Positions 45,821-53,251 of a stretch of 64,000 bases of DNA are shown one piece after another. The stretch lies in contig CAMLNA010000010.1 of assembly GCA_946481025.1 (NCBI GenBank), positions 1 through 64,000 on the forward strand, written 5' to 3'. A program made the translations under genes and the position numbers. How positions within the stretch are numbered: the first letter of the stretch is position 1; the number at the start of each line of letters is the position of its first letter. The notes below the pieces were generated by a model. That model saw only the letters and a list, made by a program, of their open reading frames with translations, had not been told where the DNA came from and ran no database searches. The stretch is from an uncultured Rivibacter sp. (GTDB taxonomy: Bacteria; Pseudomonadota; Gammaproteobacteria; Burkholderiales; Burkholderiaceae).

Positions 45821-46594
45821 TCACGGGGAAGTCCCCCACATCACCTCCAGCTCGTAGCCCATCGACGCGGCCAGGCCGTCGAGGTCGGGGAACACCGTGG
45901 CGTAGGTGATGTTCATGCGGTAGAGCGCATGCATCGCGCGCTCGCGCAGGCCCTTGGGCAGCACGATCTTCTTCAGCAGCGCCGCCGGCGGGCCGTAGTG
46001 GCTGAGCACCTCGTCGAGCGTGAGATCGAGCCGCCCCGGCACGACGAACAGGCCGGCCTGCGCGACCAGCCGGCGGTCCATCTCGGCCGGCTCGCCGAAC
46101 CACAGCACCGGGTGCACGTTGGGGGCGAAGTAGCGCTCGAAGTTGCGGCCCACGCGCGGGTCGATCTTGTCGCGGGTGAGGCTCGCATCGAAGCCTGGCG
46201 TGGCGCTCCACAACGCCCGGGTGTTGAGCGCGAACACGCAGGCGTCCTGCATCGCGCGCTCCAGCGCGAAGAAGGAAGCCACGAAGGGCGACTTGGTGAA
46301 GTCCAGCAGGCGCGTCGGCGCGCCGTGGTGCTGCATCAGCGCCAGGCAGCGCAGCGTGTCGGTCACCACCTCGCGGTCGCTCAGGTAGTTGTGCGCCTTG
46401 CGGCGGAAGATGCGCACCGCCCGTTCCTCGCGCTGCGGCCACTGGTCCTCGTCGGGGCAGAAAGCCTGCAGCCGGCGGGTGAGCGAGCTCACCAATGGCC
46501 AGTCGGCATGCGTCTGCCCGCGGAAGGCCCAGCCGTCGAGCTCGTCGGTGCACGACTGGAAGTCTTCCCAGCTTTCGACGGTGATGACTTCCAT
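45821..46594 (-). CDS. FRG domain-containing protein
   Basis: The 257-residue protein shows the eponymous FRG motif ([20 protein letters not shown]) near residue 20 and the second family motif [24 protein letters not shown] near 90. FRG domains have an unknown biochemical role and occur alone or fused in poorly understood, often accessory, proteins. Here codon use is like its neighbours and nothing suggests recent transfer. It lies 26 bases after ybaK on the same strand. Confidence 0.85.
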   Translation of the reverse strand: MEVITVESWEDFQSCTDELDGWAFRGQTHADWPLVSSLTRRLQAFCPDEDQWPQREERAVRIFRRKAHNYLSDREVVTDTLRCLALMQHHGAPTRLLDFTKSPFVASFFALERAMQDACVFALNTRALWSATPGFDASLTRDKIDPRVGRNFERYFAPNVHPVLWFGEPAEMDRRLVAQAGLFVVPGRLDLTLDEVLSHYGPPAALLKKIVLPKGLRERAMHALYRMNITYATVFPDLDGLAASMGYELEVMWGTSP

Positions 46595-46620
46595 GGCGGG
46601 TCTCCAGTCGTGTGTGTCGT

Positions 46621-47112
46621 TCAGGACGGCGCAGCGCAATGCACCGCACGCGCGCCGAGCAGCGTGGTCAGCAGCTGCGGCGCCAACCCCACGAGGTAGC
46701 CGCGGCGGCCGCCGTTGATGTAGATCTTCTCGAGCGCGAGCACGGTCTCTTCCACGTACACCGGCATCTCCTTGCGGGTGCCGAAGGGCGAGGTGCCGCC
46801 CACGAGGTAGCCGCTGTGCCGCTGCGCCACCTCGGGCGTGCACGGCTCCACCTTCTTGCAGCCGATCTCGCGCGCGAGGTTCTTCAGGCTCACCTGGCAA
46901 TCGCCGTGCATGAGCACGATGAGCGGCCTGGCGTTTTCGTCCTGCATCACGAGCGTCTTGACGACGTGGTGTTCGTCCACGCCCAGCTGGCGCGACGACT
47001 CGGCCGTGCCGCCGCGATCGACGTAGTCGTAGAGGTGCTCGGTGAAGGCGACCTTCTCGCGGCGCAGCAGCTGCGTGGCGGGGGTTTCGCTGGCGTGGTC
47101 TTTCCGGGCCAT
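46621..47112 (-). CDS. ybaK: Cys-tRNA(Pro) deacylase YbaK/EbsC
   Basis: The 163-residue YbaK-type trans-editing protein hydrolyses Cys mischarged on tRNA-Pro. Visible are VVKTLVMQDENARPLIVLMHGD, the conserved Lys segment SLKNLAREIGCKKVEPC and GGTSPFGTRKEMPVYVEE. It begins five bases after the aldo/keto reductase stop and is probably in an operon with it. Confidence 0.93.
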   Translation of the reverse strand: MARKDHASETPATQLLRREKVAFTEHLYDYVDRGGTAESSRQLGVDEHHVVKTLVMQDENARPLIVLMHGDCQVSLKNLAREIGCKKVEPCTPEVAQRHSGYLVGGTSPFGTRKEMPVYVEETVLALEKIYINGGRRGYLVGLAPQLLTTLLGARAVHCAAPS

Positions 47113-47117
47113 GACGC

Positions 47118-48179
47118 TCACTGGGCCGGGTCGCGATGCTGCCAGCGGATCGCGTCGATGCCGGCCAGCAGCTCCGGCGACAGCTTCGTGCCCCAGGCGT
47201 CGAGGTTCTCGTCGAGCTGCGCCCGGCTGGTCACGCCGATGATGGTGCTCGCCACGCTCCAGCGCGTGTAGCAGAAGGCCAGCGCCATGCGCGTGGGCGT
47301 GAGTCCGTGCTCGCGCGCCAGCGCGTTGTAGCGCCGCGCCGCAGCCAGCGATTCCGCCCGCCCCCAGCGCTGCTTCCTGAACTGCTCGAACAGGGCCATG
47401 CGGCCGGGCTGCCGACCCGGCGTGTCGAGCCCGACGTCGTCGTACTTGCCGGTCAGCAGGCCGAAGCCCAGCGGCGAATAGGCGAGCAGCGACACGTGCG
47501 AGCGGTACAGCGCCTCGTCGAGGCCGTTGTCCACCACGCGGTTGACGAGGCAATAGGCGTTCTGCACGCTCACCACCCGCGGCAGGCCATGCTGTTCGGC
47601 GACCCGCACGAACTCCAGCAGGCCGTAGGGTGTTTCGTTCGACAGGCCGATGTGGCGCACCTTGCCGGCCTTCACCAGCGTGGCCAGCGCCTGGAGCTGC
47701 TCGTGCACCGAGGTGTACTCGGCGTCCTTGGCCGGGTCGAAGTACAGCGCGCCGAAGCTGGGTGCGTTGCGCACCGGCCAGTGGATCTGGTAGAGGTCGA
47801 TGCGGTCGGTCTGCAGGCGCTTCAGGCTGGCGTCGCAGGCGGCCACGATGTCAGTGGCCGTCACGTTGCTGGCGCCGCCTCGCACCCAGTTCAGCCCGCG
47901 CGCCGGGCCGGCCACCTTGCTGGCGAGCACCACCTGCTCGCGCCGGCCGGGATGGCGCGCGAACCAGTTGCCGATGATCGCCTCGGTGGCGCCGTAGGTC
48001 TCGGCCCGCGCGGGCACCGAGTACATCTCGGCGGTGTCGATGAAGTTGATGCCGCGATCGACGGCATGCGAAAGCAGCTCGTGGGCCTGCGCTTCGGGAA
48101 CCTGTTCGCCGAAGGTCATGGTGCCCAGGCAGATGCGGCTGACCTCGAGGTCGCTCGCGCCCAGAGTGGTGTGGTCCAT
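47118..48179 (-). CDS. Aldo/keto reductase (Tas-like)
   Basis: A 353-residue (alpha/beta)8 reductase with FIDTAEMYSVPAR (catalytic Asp and Tyr) near residue 48, a Lys in VLASKVAGPARG near 85 and a His in LYQIHWPVRNAP near 130, the full AKR tetrad. It belongs to the Tas/YghZ-like group. The substrate is not predictable. Confidence 0.91.
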   Translation of the reverse strand: MDHTTLGASDLEVSRICLGTMTFGEQVPEAQAHELLSHAVDRGINFIDTAEMYSVPARAETYGATEAIIGNWFARHPGRREQVVLASKVAGPARGLNWVRGGASNVTATDIVAACDASLKRLQTDRIDLYQIHWPVRNAPSFGALYFDPAKDAEYTSVHEQLQALATLVKAGKVRHIGLSNETPYGLLEFVRVAEQHGLPRVVSVQNAYCLVNRVVDNGLDEALYRSHVSLLAYSPLGFGLLTGKYDDVGLDTPGRQPGRMALFEQFRKQRWGRAESLAAARRYNALAREHGLTPTRMALAFCYTRWSVASTIIGVTSRAQLDENLDAWGTKLSPELLAGIDAIRWQHRDPAQ

Positions 48180-48248
48180 GGAGGGGAAGTAGGTGGTTGC
48201 GGCGAGGAGTTTGCCGCAACCGCCCGTGCCGGTAGTGGCCCCGGTTCG

Positions 48249-49991
48249 TCAGGCGTGCGCGGTCCCGGCGGCGGCCGCCGCGCGCGCTTCTTCCTGCTGG
48301 CGCAGCACCCGCCGCAGCACCTTGCCGGTGGTCGTCATCGGCAGGACGTCGATGAACTCGATCTCCTTCGGGTACTCGTAAGGCGCGAGCTTGCCGCGCA
48401 CATGCCGCTGGAGTTCTTCGACCAGCTGCGGCGTACCGGAAAAGCCCTGCGCAAGCACCACATAGGCTTTCACCAGGGCGCCACGCTCCCGGTCGGGCTT
48501 GGGCACCACCGCCGCGTTGGCCACCGCGGGGTGCTTGACCAGGCAGTTCTCGATCTCGCTGGGGCCGATGCGGTAGCCGGCGGCCTTGAAGACGTCGTCG
48601 CTGCGACCCTGGTACCAGAGGTAGCCGTCGTCGTCCATCACCGCGGTGTCGCCGGTGCGGCACCAGGAGTCCTTCGGATCGCCGGTGAACTTGGCCGTGG
48701 TGGCGCCCTCGTTCTTCCAGTAGCCCACGAAGAAGATCGGGTCCGGATCGCCATGCACGTCGAGCCGGTGCAGCGCCACGTCGCCCGGCGTGCCGCGCGA
48801 GCATTCGTTGCCCTCGTCGTCGATCACCGCCACCCGGTGGCCCGGGTAGGGCCGCCCCATGCTGCCGGCCCGTGCCGGCCAGCCCACGCCTCGCGAGCCG
48901 TCGCCGTTCATTGCGCAGTTGCCGACGATGTAGTTCATCTCGGTCTGGCCGAACATCTCGTTGACCGTGATGCCGAGCCGCGTGCGGCACCAGTCGAACA
49001 CCGCATCGCCCACCGCTTCGCCCGCGCTCATCAGCGACCGCAGCTTCAGGTCGTAGCGCCGGCGCGGCTCGGGCACGGCTTTCATCATGGCCTTGAGCGC
49101 GGTGGGGAACAGGAAGCTGTGCGTCACCCCGTGGCGCTGCATCAGGTCGAAGGCGCGCTGCGCGTCGAACCGCCCCTGGTAGGCCACGATCGGCTTGCCG
49201 AAATAGAGCACCGGCAGCAGCGCGTCCATCAGCCCGCCGGTCCAGGCCCAGTCGGCCGGGCTCCAGAACACCGCGTCGTCCTGCGGGTACCAGTTCTGCG
49301 AGCACACGAAACCCGGCAGGTTGCCGATGAGCGCCCGGTGCGGAATGAGCGCCCCCTTGGGCGGCCCGGTGGTGCCGCTGGTGTAGATGAGCACCGCCCC
49401 CTCGTCGGCCTTGGTGTCCACCGCGGCATAGAAGGCCGGCTCCCGCGCGAGCAGCGCGTTCCAGTCGGCGTCGCCCTGCCCCGCGGCGCCACCCACGGCG
49501 ATGACCTGCGCAAGGGCCGGGCAGCCGGCCCGCGCCGCACGCAGGTTGTCGATGGAGGTTTCGTCGGCGATGGCCACCACCGCCCCGCTGTCCTGCAGCC
49601 GGTATTCGAGCGCATCGGGCCCGAACAGCATCGACAGCGGCATCGACACCGCGCCCATCTGGTGGATGGCCACGTGCGCCACCGCGGTCTCGATGCGCTG
49701 CGGCATCACGATGGCCACGCGGTCTCCACGCTCCACGCCCAGCCGCTCGAGCGCATGCGACAGCCGGCTGGCCTGCGCCTGCAGCTCCCCGTAGGTGATG
49801 CTGGCCGCGCGCCCGTCTTCGTGCTCGTAGGACACGGCGATGGCTCGCGCCGACTTCGCATCGCGGGCCCAGCGGCCACAGCAGGCGTCGGCCATGTTGA
49901 ACAGGGCCGGCACATGCCAGCGGTATTCGCGGTGCATGCGGGCGTGGTGGTCGGGCTGCTGCGGCATGGCGGCTTTGTTGTTGTCGTTCAA
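48249..49991 (-). CDS. Acyl-CoA synthetase (AMP-forming, medium-chain type)
   Basis: The 580-residue ANL enzyme has the AMP-binding P-loop YTSGTTGPPKGALIPH near residue 215, the A5 motif NEMFGQTEMNYIVGN near 345, TGDTAVMDDDGYLWYQGRSDD near 450 and the catalytic Lys in TTTGKVLRRVLR near 557. The SADWAWTGGLMDALLPVLYF-like segment and overall length suggest the acyl-CoA synthetase subgroup close to acetyl- and medium-chain enzymes. Confidence 0.9.
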   Translation of the reverse strand: MNDNNKAAMPQQPDHHARMHREYRWHVPALFNMADACCGRWARDAKSARAIAVSYEHEDGRAASITYGELQAQASRLSHALERLGVERGDRVAIVMPQRIETAVAHVAIHQMGAVSMPLSMLFGPDALEYRLQDSGAVVAIADETSIDNLRAARAGCPALAQVIAVGGAAGQGDADWNALLAREPAFYAAVDTKADEGAVLIYTSGTTGPPKGALIPHRALIGNLPGFVCSQNWYPQDDAVFWSPADWAWTGGLMDALLPVLYFGKPIVAYQGRFDAQRAFDLMQRHGVTHSFLFPTALKAMMKAVPEPRRRYDLKLRSLMSAGEAVGDAVFDWCRTRLGITVNEMFGQTEMNYIVGNCAMNGDGSRGVGWPARAGSMGRPYPGHRVAVIDDEGNECSRGTPGDVALHRLDVHGDPDPIFFVGYWKNEGATTAKFTGDPKDSWCRTGDTAVMDDDGYLWYQGRSDDVFKAAGYRIGPSEIENCLVKHPAVANAAVVPKPDRERGALVKAYVVLAQGFSGTPQLVEELQRHVRGKLAPYEYPKEIEFIDVLPMTTTGKVLRRVLRQQEEARAAAAAGTAHA

Positions 49992-50053
49992 GGCGGTCTC
50001 CTCGGCTGCATGCTAGCCTCGCGAGGCTTCCAAGAACCTGAAAGTTTCCCTAT

Positions 50054-50800
50054 ATGCCCCTGCACGTGGACCTGGGTGCCCCCCTGCGCCGCGACCCCGC
50101 CATCGACCGCCTGCGCGAGCAAGGCTTCTGCATCCTCACGCCGGCCGCACTGAGCGAGCTGGCCGCCGTGCCGCCGGCGGAGTTGGACGCGATGAAGCCC
50201 TTCTGGGACGACCTGCCGCCCGATGCGCACCTGAAGGACGGCGGCCGCTATCGCTACCGGCGCCACAGCTGCTTCGTGCAGGACATCGCCCCGCCCGCGC
50301 TCGTGCAGACGCCGCACCGCGCGCACTGGCAGCCCACCACCTACAACGCGCTGCACGGCGGCATGGAGCGCTGGTTCGAGCCCATGGATCCGGCGCAGCC
50401 GGCCATGCCGGCCTGGCAGCGGCTGGTGCAGAGCCTGGGCGCCCTGTTCGCCCAGGTCTCGGGCGGGACGCGCTGGTTCATCGAGGCCCACCCGTTCCGC
50501 ATCGACACGACCGACGGCATGGGCCGCCCCACACCGGAAGGCGCGCACCGCGACGGCGTCGACTTCGTGGCGGTCGTGCTGATCGGCCGGCACGGCGTGC
50601 GCGGCGGCGAAACCCGCGTCTTCGACGCGCAGGGGCCGATGGGCGTGCGCTTCACGCTGGAGCAGCCGTGGACGGCGCTGCTGCTCGACGACACCCGCGT
50701 GATCCATGAAAGCACGCCGATCCAGCCCGAGGGCGAACGGGGCTGGCGCGACACGCTGGTGCTCACCTACCGGGCGGGCGGTTTCCAGGCCCCCGCCTAG
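50054..50800 (+). CDS. 2OG-Fe dioxygenase family protein (PF10014-like)
   Basis: This 248-residue protein has a His-x-Asp pair in PEGAHRDGVDFVAV near residue 165 and a distal His in DDTRVIHESTPIQP near 215, then RDTLVLTYR with the 2-oxoglutarate-binding Arg. This is the double-stranded beta-helix family that includes L-isoleucine 4-hydroxylase. The substrate may be a free amino acid. No Shine-Dalgarno sequence precedes the ATG (TTCCCTATATG). Confidence 0.85.
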   Translation: MPLHVDLGAPLRRDPAIDRLREQGFCILTPAALSELAAVPPAELDAMKPFWDDLPPDAHLKDGGRYRYRRHSCFVQDIAPPALVQTPHRAHWQPTTYNALHGGMERWFEPMDPAQPAMPAWQRLVQSLGALFAQVSGGTRWFIEAHPFRIDTTDGMGRPTPEGAHRDGVDFVAVVLIGRHGVRGGETRVFDAQGPMGVRFTLEQPWTALLLDDTRVIHESTPIQPEGERGWRDTLVLTYRAGGFQAPA

Positions 50801-50809
50801 CTAGGGCCG

Positions 50810-51649
50810 TCAGCGCCTGGCCTGCTCCAGCAAGCTGCGGTAGCGGGCGGCGCGTGGTCCGTCACCCTTCGCCTCGTACAGCGCCACCAGTTCCTCGAAC
50901 ACGTAGGCGTCGGTTTCGCCCGCCGACCGCCATTGCGCTTCGAGTTCGAGCTGCCGCGCCAGCGCTTCGTCGATGCGCCCGAGCAGGCGCAGGGTGTGCG
51001 CGACCATCCAGTGCGCAATGCGGATGCTGGTCACCTTGCCCGAGCGCTCGTGGGCGGCCAGCGCATGCTCGAAGGCAGCCAGCGCTTCGGCATGGCGGCC
51101 GGCTTCGTTCAAGGCCACGCCCAGGTTGTTCCAGGCACCGGCCTCCCAGTGCCGCGCCGCCGGATCGCTGGCCCGGCTCGCGTACTGCGCGGTGCGGTGG
51201 TTCCATTCCAGCCGGCCCTCGAGGCTGCTCTCCACCAGCGCGACCATGTGCAGCGCATCGCCCGCCAGGTACTCGAGCCCGGCCGCATCGGCCCGCTCGA
51301 AGGCCGACACGAACAGCGGCCGCGCTTCGGCGGGCTGCCTGGCCGATCGCAGCGTGCGGCCGCGTTCGAGCAGTACCCGCACCTGGACTTCGGCACCGGC
51401 CGCGGCCACCTGCGGTTCGATCGCGTCGAGTTCGGCATGGGCCTGGTCGATCCGGCCGCGCAGGCTGTAGGTGCGCGCGATCTGCGTGCGCAGCACCAGC
51501 GCGTCGTCGCCCGAGGCCTCCCTCAGCGCCTCGCGAAACCGCTGCTCGCTCAACCCGGGCCGCTCGTAGTCCCACATCGAGTTCACGTCCAGCGCCATGG
51601 CCTGTCCTCCCGCGGCCAGCAGCCAACCGGCCAAAGCGGCGGCCTTCAT
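50810..51649 (-). CDS. Secreted TPR-repeat protein
   Basis: The 279-residue protein has an N-terminal signal (MKAAALAGWLLAAGGQAMA) and several TPR-like helical pairs, the clearest around AGAWNNLGVALNEAGRHAEALAAFEHALA near residue 170. It probably scaffolds other periplasmic proteins; partner unknown. It lies four bases after the GNAT gene on the same strand. Confidence 0.75.
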   Translation of the reverse strand: MKAAALAGWLLAAGGQAMALDVNSMWDYERPGLSEQRFREALREASGDDALVLRTQIARTYSLRGRIDQAHAELDAIEPQVAAAGAEVQVRVLLERGRTLRSARQPAEARPLFVSAFERADAAGLEYLAGDALHMVALVESSLEGRLEWNHRTAQYASRASDPAARHWEAGAWNNLGVALNEAGRHAEALAAFEHALAAHERSGKVTSIRIAHWMVAHTLRLLGRIDEALARQLELEAQWRSAGETDAYVFEELVALYEAKGDGPRAARYRSLLEQARR

Positions 51650-51653
51650 CGGC

Positions 51654-52148
51654 TCACCCTCGCGCGAAACCGTGCAGCGCCTCGCCCGTCATGCGGCAGA
51701 TGCGCCAGTCGGGCAGCACCGAGGCGCCCATTTTTTCGTAGAAGCGGATCGCCGGCTCGTTCCAGTCGAGCACGCTCCATTCGAAACGGCCGCAGCCCCG
51801 CTCGACGGCCAGCCTGGCCAGCGCCTGCAGCATCGCGCGGCCGATGCCGAGCTGGCGGTGCTGCGGCAGCACGAACAGGTCTTCGAGATACAGGCCCGGC
51901 CGGCACAGGAAGGTCGAGAAGTTGGTGAAGTACAGCGCGAAGCCGACCACCGATCCGTCGGCCAGCTCGGCCACCATCGCCTCGGCCACCGGCTTGTCGC
52001 CGAACAGGTGCGGCGCCAGCTTCTCGGGCGTGGCATCGAGCAGGTGGGTGAGCTTTTCGTAGTCGGCCAGCGCGGCGATCAGCCGTACCAGGTCTTGCAG
52101 GTCGCGCGGCTCGGCCGCGCGCAGGGTGTAGGCAGGGGCTTGGGTCAT
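51654..52148 (-). CDS. GNAT-family N-acetyltransferase (diamine acetyltransferase-like)
   Basis: A 164-residue GNAT enzyme with LYLEDLFVLPQHRQLGIGRAML (acetyl-CoA pyrophosphate loop QxxGxG/A) near residue 105 and a typical WNEPAIRFYEKMGA C-terminal segment. It resembles the spermidine/spermine acetyltransferase group. The start at 52148 (MTQAPAYTLR) is used because the extended frame overlaps the divergent promoter. Confidence 0.88.
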   Translation of the reverse strand: MTQAPAYTLRAAEPRDLQDLVRLIAALADYEKLTHLLDATPEKLAPHLFGDKPVAEAMVAELADGSVVGFALYFTNFSTFLCRPGLYLEDLFVLPQHRQLGIGRAMLQALARLAVERGCGRFEWSVLDWNEPAIRFYEKMGASVLPDWRICRMTGEALHGFARG

Positions 52149-52212
52149 GCGTGCATTCTGGCGGACCAGCAGCCGGTGACGCCCGCGGGACACACGAAAC
52201 GCATCGGCCCCC

Positions 52213-52218
52213 TATAGT
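52213..52218 (+). promoter_or_regulatory. Candidate -10 box giving a leaderless transcript
   Basis: TATAGT ends six bases before the ATG of the hydrolase gene; no Shine-Dalgarno sequence fits between. Confidence 0.45.
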
Positions 52219-52224
52219 CCCCGC

Positions 52225-53154
52225 ATGCAGTCCGAGCCCACCTACACCGCCCGCCGCCGTGCGGCCTCGAGATTCGTGCCCGTGCGGGGCCTGCGCTACC
52301 ACGTGCTGACCTGGGGCGCGCCGGAACCGGGCACGCCCGAGCGTCCGCCGCTCGTCATGCTGCACGGCTGGATGGACGTGGCCGCCTCGTTCCAGTTCGT
52401 GGTGGACGCGCTGGCGCAGGAGCGCCACGTCATCGCACCCGACTGGCGCGGCTTCGGCCTCACCGAGGCGCCCGCTGCCGACAGCTACTGGTTTCCCGAC
52501 TACCTGGGCGACCTGGAAGCCCTGCTCGATGGGCTGCTGCCCGGGCAGCAGCCCATCGACCTGCTGGGCCACAGCATGGGCGGCAACGTCGCGATGATGT
52601 ATGCCGGCATCCGCCCGGCGCGCATCCGCAGGCTGGTCAACCTCGAAGGCTTCGGCATGCCGCAGACCAGGCCGGCCCATGCGCCGCGGCGCTATGCGCA
52701 GTGGCTCGACGAGCTGAAGGAGCCGCAGCGCCTGCGCGACTACGACAGCCTGGCCGCGGTGGCCGAGCGGCTGCGGCAGAACAATCCGCGGCTGTCGCCG
52801 GAACGGGCGGCCTGGCTTGCGCCGCACTGGTCACGCGAAGAGGAAGGCGGCCGCTGGAGCATCCTCGGCGACCCGGCCCACAAGCGGACGAACCCGGTCC
52901 TCTACCGCGTGGAGGAAGTGCTCGCCTGCTGGGCGCAGATCGAGGCGCCCGTACTCTGGGTGGAGGGCGACGCCACCGACGTGAGCAAGTGGTGGGGCAA
53001 CCGCTATCCGCGCAGCGAGTTCGACGAGCGGCTGGCGGTGGTGCGCCAGGTCGAGCGCCACATGCTGGCCGACGCCGGGCACATGCTGCACCACGACCAG
53101 CCCGAAGCCCTGGCGCAGCGGCTTGAAGCGTTCCTGGAAGCACCCCTCGCCTGA
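52225..53154 (+). CDS. Alpha/beta-fold hydrolase
   Basis: The 309-residue hydrolase has an oxyanion-hole HGWMD near residue 48, the nucleophile elbow LLGHSMGGNVAMMYAG near 112, an acid in LWVEGDATD and a C-terminal His in DAGHMLHHDQ. It is an esterase- or epoxide-hydrolase-like enzyme with unknown substrate. A palindrome GGCCCCGCGGGGCC follows the stop (53159-53172) between convergent genes. Confidence 0.9.
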   Translation: MQSEPTYTARRRAASRFVPVRGLRYHVLTWGAPEPGTPERPPLVMLHGWMDVAASFQFVVDALAQERHVIAPDWRGFGLTEAPAADSYWFPDYLGDLEALLDGLLPGQQPIDLLGHSMGGNVAMMYAGIRPARIRRLVNLEGFGMPQTRPAHAPRRYAQWLDELKEPQRLRDYDSLAAVAERLRQNNPRLSPERAAWLAPHWSREEEGGRWSILGDPAHKRTNPVLYRVEEVLACWAQIEAPVLWVEGDATDVSKWWGNRYPRSEFDERLAVVRQVERHMLADAGHMLHHDQPEALAQRLEAFLEAPLA

Positions 53155-53251
53155 CCCTGGCCCCGCGGGGCCCTGCCACCCGCATCGGCACGATGCCCCT
53201 CCGGCAGCTGGCTCGCGCGGCAAGCAGCAGCGCCGGCGATGGCGACAGCCC

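Noticed and set aside
45821..46594. FRG gene as part of a toxin or defence island
   Set aside because: Neighbours are plsY, ridA and ybaK; no partner gene or transfer signature is present.
47136..50153. 1005-codon open frame on the plus strand opposite the aldo/keto reductase and acyl-CoA synthetase
   Set aside because: It is a shadow of well-defined minus-strand enzymes; no start signal or domain is seen.
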